DNA of 64,000 nt from positions 101,178,701-101,242,700 of the forward strand of contig OX104134.1 in the NCBI GenBank assembly GCA_944470555.2, written 5' to 3'. This DNA is from Heterobilharzia americana (lineage: Eukaryota > Platyhelminthes > Trematoda > Strigeidida > Schistosomatidae). The notes beneath the pieces are model-generated. The model was given only the letters and a program-made list of their open reading frames with translations, was not told the origin of the DNA and ran no database searches. The position numbers and the translations under genes were made by a program. Each line of letters begins with the position of its first letter. The stretch's first letter is position 1. Shown one piece after another: positions 57,633 to 64,000 of this stretch.

Positions 57633-57966
57633 TTATGAACGTTGAAGGGAAACAAGCTTACCCGGCAGGTGAAGAATAAGCCCGTAGACGAGTTCAGCAG
57701 AAGTGCGTCCAACGCCAGCTTTGAGCGCTCTCCGAGCATCCAGCGGGACTACGGGCAGAGCCTCGGTCCACTGAGGGATGTTTACAAATGAAAGGGAAGC
57801 TTCCAGATGTCGACAATTGGACTCCACCGTCCCTTTTGCATGAAGATGGTGGGCGGTCACTCGGAAACGAGTGTAGCCTAGAGCTGCGGTTAAAGTGTGA
57901 AATGATCCACACCCACGGTCGGATTTCGCGTAAGATGGACATTCAAAATTTGTGATCCATCTTCCG
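57633..57966 (-). pseudogene. Truncated Gypsy integrase (right arm)
   Basis: The frame runs from the arm edge inward: 'GRWITNFECPSYAKSDRG' to 'HLPGKLVS'. Its apparent N-terminus ('NISQDCLAKHRQKVM', to 58022) is unrelated flanking sequence joined at the palindrome edge, so the ORF is a chimera. Confidence 0.85.
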
Positions 57967-58199
57967 CCCGGTGTCATGACTTTCTGCCTATGCTTGGCCA
58001 AACAATCCTGGGAGATATTCAAAATGCATAGAAAATCAGACCTTGGTGAGCGACATACCTACAACGAATTCATACTGAGAACTTAATATTCAACTTTCAT
58101 AAGTGCATAATTCGAAAAGAATTCCGTCAGTGAACTAGTCACCTCATTGTTTTATCGGAAGCAAGAAGCTGTTTTAACAGGCAAGATGCCATTGGTATT

Positions 58200-58525
58200 A
58201 AACAGTTAATGTAATTTTCATAACTTCATAAGAAGACGTAGTTTGTCTGAGAATTGTAGTGTATTTACGCAAGAGATTTCGAAAACTTCGGACCACTTGT
58301 CAAGGCACTTTTATATAAAGGTGATAATAGAGTAAAGGAAAGGGAATAAGCTGGGAAAATGCAGGATTTGAAAGATAAAAAGTGATAGGGAGGAAATACA
58401 CATTTCGACATCACCCTTAGTGTTCAAGTGAGATTCACAAAGTGAATATCCCATAACGGCCAGTACTATCAGTGCATCGCTCCTGAATGCATAAATTGGC
58501 TAGGTGGTTAAGTACAATTAGAATT
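58200..58525 (-). repeat. Older copy of the CR1-like 5' region
   Basis: Aligns with 55910-56230 in the same orientation (shared 'gaagacgtagtttgtctgag', 'cacatttcgacatcaccctt', 'gcataaattggctaggtgg') with roughly one difference in eight bases. It lies 230 bases outside the palindrome and is much more diverged than the arms are from each other, giving a yardstick for element age versus duplication age. Confidence 0.85.
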
Positions 58526-58639
58526 CATTTGTGTAAGTCTTCATCTGCTTGGTGGCGAGCAGTGGCATCGAGGAGGGGCGTTTTGACCTTCTTCTTGCCA
58601 CTTGTCAGCTAGACGTACTTGTACCCTATTGAGACCTGA

Positions 58640-59300
58640 AACCAACACTCATCCCTTCAGACGTCACAGCGTTGTTCACTAGGGCACGAGAGCCACCTCT
58701 TGTACAACGGGTATTAGATGTTGTTTGTTGATTCCTGCAATTGTCCCGCTGATACACTGGGTTGAATTGGTTGAGCTCTCCCTGTAAGCTATCGTTCGAA
58801 GATACTTCTGAACTTAATGACCACTTAAATGACGTGAATGTTAAAGATACGATAATGTGTTTGTTGGATGTATCCTTCATTCACCATCGTGCCTTTGACC
58901 AAAACTGTTGATATTATTTGTGACTACATATCCTTGAAGCATCCTTTACTCGCCACTCCTGAAAAATATTTGAAAAGCCATTACTACTACCCCTCATTGA
59001 GTTTCACTTCACTTCCGAAAGTGAATATGATCGACAAGTTAATGGTGTCGCCATGGGTGGCCTATCAGGGCCATTGTTAGATGTTGTCTATGTATCATAT
59101 GCAGAATTATTGGTTGGGGACTTGGTCAGCAAAGTCCTTCTGTAAAGTAGATACATTGATGATGTCTAAGTACTATACAAAAAAACATGAGGATGCAGTA
59201 AGCCTTTCCGAGAGGCTTAACATCATGCATAATCATATCAAGCTTGTCTTGTTAAATAGAAAATGACTATCATCTTCAGTTTCTTAACATATTATCAACT
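58640..59300 (+). pseudogene. Penelope-like element RT fragment (central)
   Basis: 'DVTALFTRA' (motif A, catalytic D), 'PLVQRVLDVV', then 'EYDRQVNGVAMGGLSGPLL' (motif B, the GVAMGSPLSP-type signature of PLEs), 'DVVYVSYAELLVGDLV' and 'SRYIDDV' at about 59146-59166, with the catalytic YIDD intact. Stops interrupt before YIDD and elsewhere, in at least two frames. The N-terminal RPDKG motif and GIY-YIG nuclease are absent. It complements the RT fragment at 18481-19390 but is a different copy. Confidence 0.8.
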
Positions 59301-60819
59301 AATCATCCTAGACAAAGTGAAATCCATGTTCCAGAATAAACCTTATCACTTCATAGATGATACGTTATATTCACTTGTGCATACCAAAGTACAGCTGTTT
59401 TACGTGACTAACATGGGGAGAAGGAATCGAACTATGAAGTCGACGGTGCTCGATTGCGTACAAAGATGGGTGGGAAAAAATTTATGTAAGTAGATAAATA
59501 TGTATTTTGTTCTCACATTGGTGATTTAACACGGGACAAGCCAGTTAACAGGCATCGTCACATTGATATATGTCAAAAAATCTACAAGATTTTTCGGGTC
59601 CTGAGTTGTACAGAGGGTAGGTTGTTAAACTCCATGAAAAACATAAGAAGACCGTGACTATGAGACAAGAAAGAAAACACCATTTTGCAGCATATGCATG
59701 CCGTCAAAGTGAAGATAACAAAAATTCTTATTCCCATATAATGGATTTGACATGAGAGATAACAGTTTACAGGCAACTCAAAATTGATAATTCCTGAAAG
59801 TTCACACAATTGTATTTGGCATTATATAATCTATATACGAAGTTATTGATGTGCATAACCTTATTAAAACCTGTTGCAAATCATCAGACGGGAATGGATA
59901 TTCATCTGCCGGTGTACCGATAGGTTCCACTACCAAAAACAAAGCGCGCAACTTTCGCAGTTTGCGTTACAATCAGTCGACAAAATAGGTCAATATGCAT
60001 TGTTTGCAATTCAGCACTACAACCGTCAGCTCATTAAGAAGTTTTTAAGTTTTTATTTTTTGCAAACCACCTAGCACCAATTCACACTACCAGAAGGTAT
60101 CCACAGTTATATAAAAAGTAAATATTTTTCCGAAGTATGAATTCAACATAGGAGAAGCCGGTTACGTTTCTTATCAAAATGATAATTGCAGAGAAACACA
60201 AAGGTTTTTAGCAGTTTTGGGTGGTATAGAGGGAGGACATTAAACTCCATCATGATACCAAGCTTCTAAATGTTATGAAAATAGCAAGAAAATATCACCT
60301 TACGGTGCACAAAAATCGTCCTGAGTTTAAATCTTCGGTGTTTGCCTTATGAATAGTCGACATGGTTGACCCATCTGCAAGACCAACTCTTTAGTCACAT
60401 AAGCGTCTATTTCAACAGTAATTCTTATATTCTTAGCTTTATCGACCAACAGTAACTTACTTCAGTGGTTTCAGGAATAAGTAAGTGTCCACGCAATCAT
60501 TTAACCCAGATGAATATCCAAGTTCAAGCATTTTTCACTCTTCAGGTGTTATCTCTCCCAGTAATTTAGGTTGGTAGTACTAAAAACATTTGTTGTGGCT
60601 CAAGTAATTAAAGAATGGAAGAATCTTCGTTCAACAGTGGTGAATACTACACGTACGTAAGACTTCGTAGACTTCACATTAAAGTATGCAACACTGTCGA
60701 GGAGATACGTTGGCAGTTAATTGACTTCTATTGGATGGATTGACGCAAGACAAAGTACTAGAGAAATCTGTTGCATAGCATTATTATGGATGTGTTGCCG
60801 CTAGACAAAGTGGTCTCCC
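59301..60819. other. No gene recognised
   Basis: AT-rich, with several short frames of no identifiable type. The parts near 59530-59640 and 60150-60250 have a weak resemblance to each other that I would not call a repeat. Confidence 0.5.
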
Positions 60820-63515
60820 GGGTTTGATTGTTAATCCAGATTTCCGCTGCGTTTGTCACGGACCAGAAATCGGAGATCAGTTATTGTGCTTGTGGTTTCG
60901 TATATGGTAGCATTTCGGGTACTGGTAGGGAGGTTCAGGCGTTTCTCACTTTTTGCGAGCCGAAGTCAAATCAAGTATCTGTAAAACTAAAGTCGTTTAC
61001 CGTAGTACATCATGCCTTACAAATGACTTCGTGCTAACCCATATACTTAGTTGGAGTAGAAGTAACAGATGCCTAATAGTTGGGGATCTGAATGCTCCAC
61101 ACATAAACTGGACGGAACTAACAGTCTCACCACCAGGTGGTTCCTTCGAAAATGATTCACTTTTGACGGTCTTAGAATCTGCTTTAGTTCAAAACATAAC
61201 ACATACAATACGTTACTATTTTGAACACAAGCCATCGTTATTGGATTTAGTTTTAACCCATTAATGTGAAGACATTCTGGATCTATGACACTTCCCTCCA
61301 TTAGCTAACAACGACCATGTAGTACTAACTTTTGGTTTTCGGAGTAATGAGTTTGATCATGACACTGCCTCCTCTAGACCCAGTGTATGGCGCGCGGACA
61401 TTTCAAGTTTAAGGGATTGCGCAGTCAGTAAGGATTGGACCATCGACAAGGACTCGTCCATTGAGAATGCACAAAATAGGTTTAGAACTCTATTTGAAGA
61501 GGTAACGACGCCATTTATTCCGTGTTTCACTCCACGACGATCCTCATATCGCCCTCCGTGGTTTAATAAAGACACTAAGCTACTGTTAAGGCGGAGGAAA
61601 TGTTTATGGGACTTGTTTCTGACAACTGGACTGGAAACACTTAGGACTGAGTACTGTAAAGTCCGTAATCTCCGCAAGACTTTGATCACATGGTCTTGAA
61701 TGCCCTACGAGGAGCAGCTTCTGAGGGATTGCCGAAATCGCCCCAAAGACTGTTCTCATTCATCAGAAGGGGGACTAAAAGAAAATGTGGAATTCCCTCT
61801 CTGGCGACGGATGAAAAGTCCTGTAGTCTGGCGGAATCTAATCTGTCCGAGGCTGAATGTTTATCTGATTACTTTGGTGAGGTCTTCTCTGTAGATCATG
61901 ACAATGAGGGGTGCTCACTAGTGGTGTCAACACCGTTTCTAACTAATGGATATTGTGTTCACAACAAAGGAAGGAGTTTTGCAGTTGCTCATTGATCTTA
62001 AGCCTAGAAAATCCCTGGTTCCCGATGAGTCGCATCCCAGACTTCGATCTTCGCCAGCAGATATTATTGTTCAGCCGGTCACGAACCTTCTCAATGTGTC
62101 CCTAACTCAGACTCGCCTCCCTAGAGGCTGGGGGATGCTGTAATTGGCCGGTAGTCGTCATTTGGTGTCTAACTATCACCTTGTGGGCCTAAACAGCTAT
62201 AAGGGTTTTAGAACAGATGATTCGTCATAAGGTACTTAAACATGTTGAACCAACCAGCCCCTTGACACCTTGACAACACGGTTTTCGTACTGGACACTCC
62301 TGTCCAACTAACCTCCTTGGTGCAAGAGAGGAATGGGTTGCAACCCGTGATTACAAGCTACCAATAAATGCCACGTTTATAGACTTCAGTAAGGCATTCG
62401 ACAAAGTGTCACATGTGGAATTACCAGGAAGGCTCTCCTCCTTCGGGTTTGGTGCTTCATTGCAAGCTTGGATTAGGGGCTTTCTGCATGATAGAAGGCA
62501 AAGAGTAAGGGTGAATGGGATACTATCCAGGTGGAAACATGTGATGAGTGGAATTTCTCGAGGAACAACTCTGGGTCCACGACATCTCTTGTTGTATATC
62601 AACTAATTGCCAAATACGCTCAACCCTTCGGTACCGTTATCTGCCGATGATATAAAGATTTGAGGAGCCATACGCAGTGATGCAGATGGGTATGCACTTC
62701 AACCGGATTTATGTGAACTAGTAGGTTGGTCCAAACGTTGGTGCCTGGAAATCAACTCTAACTGAAGTGCAATTATGAACATTGGTCACAGCAACTGTTT
62801 CCAGTATTCCTTTGATGGTACACCACTACTCCCAGTCTCTGAACCAAAAGACTTGGGCGTCATCATTAGTCATGATTTGAAAACCTCGGCAAACTGTAAT
62901 GCAGCTGCAGCAAAGGGCTTCCGCGTGTTATAGTCCTTCCACAGGGCTTCCAAATTTTCTGATCAGGACATATTCAGAATACTCTATTCTACTTACATTA
63001 GACCTCACTTGGAATGCTGCACTCACGCGGCTGGCCCACTTCCCAAAATGGATGCTGACGCACTCGAGTGTGTTCAAAGGGTAGGAACTAAGCTCGTGGC
63101 AGGCCTTTCGAATCTGTCCTATGAGGAAAGACTAGATTAGCTAAACTTATTCCCATTGTCTTATTGTAGGAAACGAGGTGATCTCGTACTGGCACCTCAT
63201 ATTCTTAATAATGACTTCGGTACTGATATGTCCTATCTTTCCACCCCTGCTAGGACTGACTATATCCCAGGGCATCACAAGAAAATTGTAGAACCGTGAT
63301 CGAACCAACTTAACGTGAATCTGCGTTTCTCCCATCGTGTCGTCAGTGTCTGGAACTCCTTACCACAGCAAGTAGTATCAGCACCTTCTGTCAACGCATT
63401 CAAAGAGAAATTAGAACTCCGCGGAGATATCTACTGCAAGGATTAACATAGATTAACTGGCCTACTATCCTTATTATCGAAAACAGGACCAACAACGTCA
63501 GCTGATTTTAACGCA
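60820..63515 (+). pseudogene. CR1-like retrotransposon (SR1/Perere type), endonuclease end to 3' end
   Basis: Endonuclease: 'CLIVGDLNAPHINW' (D-x-N) and 'LLDLVLTH', then a linker 'RRSSYRPPWFNKDTKLLLRR'. RT: 'DLKPRKSLVPDESHPRL', 'LNVSLTQTRLPRGW', 'HGFRTGHSCPTNLL', 'NATFIDFSKAFDKVSHVEL' (motif A intact), 'MSGISRGTTLGPRHLLLYIN' (motif B, usually SGVPQGSVLGP), 'LSADDIKI' (YADD with S for Y) and 'KDLGVIISHDLKTSANC'. C-terminus: 'RPHLECCTHAAGPLPK', 'ECVQRVGTKLVAGL', 'RKRGDLVLAPHIL' and 'VVSVWNSLPQQVVSAPSVN', ending 'GDIYCKD'. These are the conserved CR1 tail blocks. Frames change about six times. The 5' half of the endonuclease is too decayed to place. Confidence 0.9.
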
Positions 63516-64000
63516 AACTTCGAGCATTGAGCGCTTTTGCTGTTGATAATGGAGCCTTTCTCTGCAGTGACAGACAGAAATCCGTGCCCCTCTCTTGATT
63601 TCCTGCAAGTTTTAATAAGTTTATGCTATGTGAGTTATATAATTCCGGATACTATTCTGTAAACTTTCAAAATTATCAGATGGGCGGTGTTTGTAAATAA
63701 TAATAATGATGATAATTCACTTCATTCCAAACAACTTGGAATTCTCAACGTAATATACGTTGCAATAACAATAAAATATAGGTGTATACGCACTCCTTTG
63801 CAGCCTGTTGAAATGTTTTATGCGAAGAATATTAAGAATGAGAAAGTTTTACATTGTAAGTTAAATTATTGAAACGATATTTTTAACTGTTGCAAAGTTG
63901 ATGTGTGATTTCTATTCTAACACTTTTTTCCTCACAAAATATGCGCGCAAGATAAGGTACAGTCAAGCTCTTGTACTTAGCTGTACGAGCATACAGTCTT
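63516..64000. other. No gene recognised
   Basis: AT-rich sequence after the CR1-like element, with a short AAT/GAT run near 63697-63714. Nothing else was identified. Confidence 0.5.

Larger units (their letters stand above)
52325..57966 (-). repeat. Palindrome A, right arm
   Basis: 5642 bp, inverted copy of 46186-51824. Both ends are cut inside elements that are longer in the left arm: the RTE leader at 52325 and the integrase at 57966. This points to the right arm being the derived copy. Confidence 0.96.

Noticed and set aside
57633..58022. 129-codon ORF with a different N-terminus from its left-arm partner
   Set aside because: The extra N-terminus is unrelated flanking DNA joined at the palindrome edge, not a gene fusion under selection.
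59530..60250. Possible tandem duplication of about 600 bp
   Set aside because: Shared words are short and out of step; similarity is no better than expected for AT-rich DNA.

Overview
The window looks like a repeat-rich intergenic or heterochromatic stretch from a blood fluke (Schistosoma). This rests on degenerate tRNA-related SINE-like repeats carrying hammerhead-ribozyme cores of the kind known from schistosome satellite/Smalpha repeats, on RTE-like, CR1-like, Gypsy and Penelope-like (PLE) retroelements in one AT-rich region, and on very small isolated exons. Species and chromosome cannot be fixed from sequence alone. Almost every ORF is retroelement debris. The one ORF I read as a host gene is a 65-residue INAF-motif membrane protein on the minus strand at 42168-42365.

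Layout. 1-14 kb: a truncated segmental copy, scattered tRNA-related SINEs (several with hammerhead cores), RTE-like reverse transcriptase (RT) fragments and long unannotatable DNA. 14-20.7 kb: a second segmental copy carrying non-LTR element 'A' (a CR1/Jockey-like RT pseudogene), split by an RTE-like fragment, followed by a PLE RT on the minus strand. 20.7-33.4 kb: palindrome B, with two nearly identical 4.7-kb arms around a 3.3-kb spacer; each arm holds element A with a 5'-truncated RTE inserted in it and a visible 13-bp target-site duplication. 33.4-38.9 kb: the rest of element A, interrupted by a PLE 3' end arranged as an inverted repeat, which is itself interrupted by a nearly full-length RTE element (34069-37420). 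39-44 kb: an inverted pair of hammerhead-like SINEs, an RTE-like fragment, the INAF-motif gene and a CR1-like fragment. 44-58 kb: a Gypsy LTR element whose 3' half, together with a CR1-like element and an RTE 5' end, forms the left arm of palindrome A (two 5.64-kb arms, 500-bp spacer). 58-64 kb: an older copy of the CR1-like 5' end, a PLE RT fragment and a CR1-like element covering endonuclease remnant to C-terminus.

How it fits together. Nested insertions give a relative order: element A is oldest, then an RTE insertion, then inverted duplication; the PLE entered element A and a full-length RTE then entered one PLE arm. Arms of both large palindromes are far more alike than their decayed contents would suggest, so the duplications, or gene conversion between arms, are recent, or an assembly artefact must be excluded. 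In palindrome A the left arm runs on into the native elements at both ends while the right arm stops abruptly, so the left is the likely source. All boundaries were read by eye.
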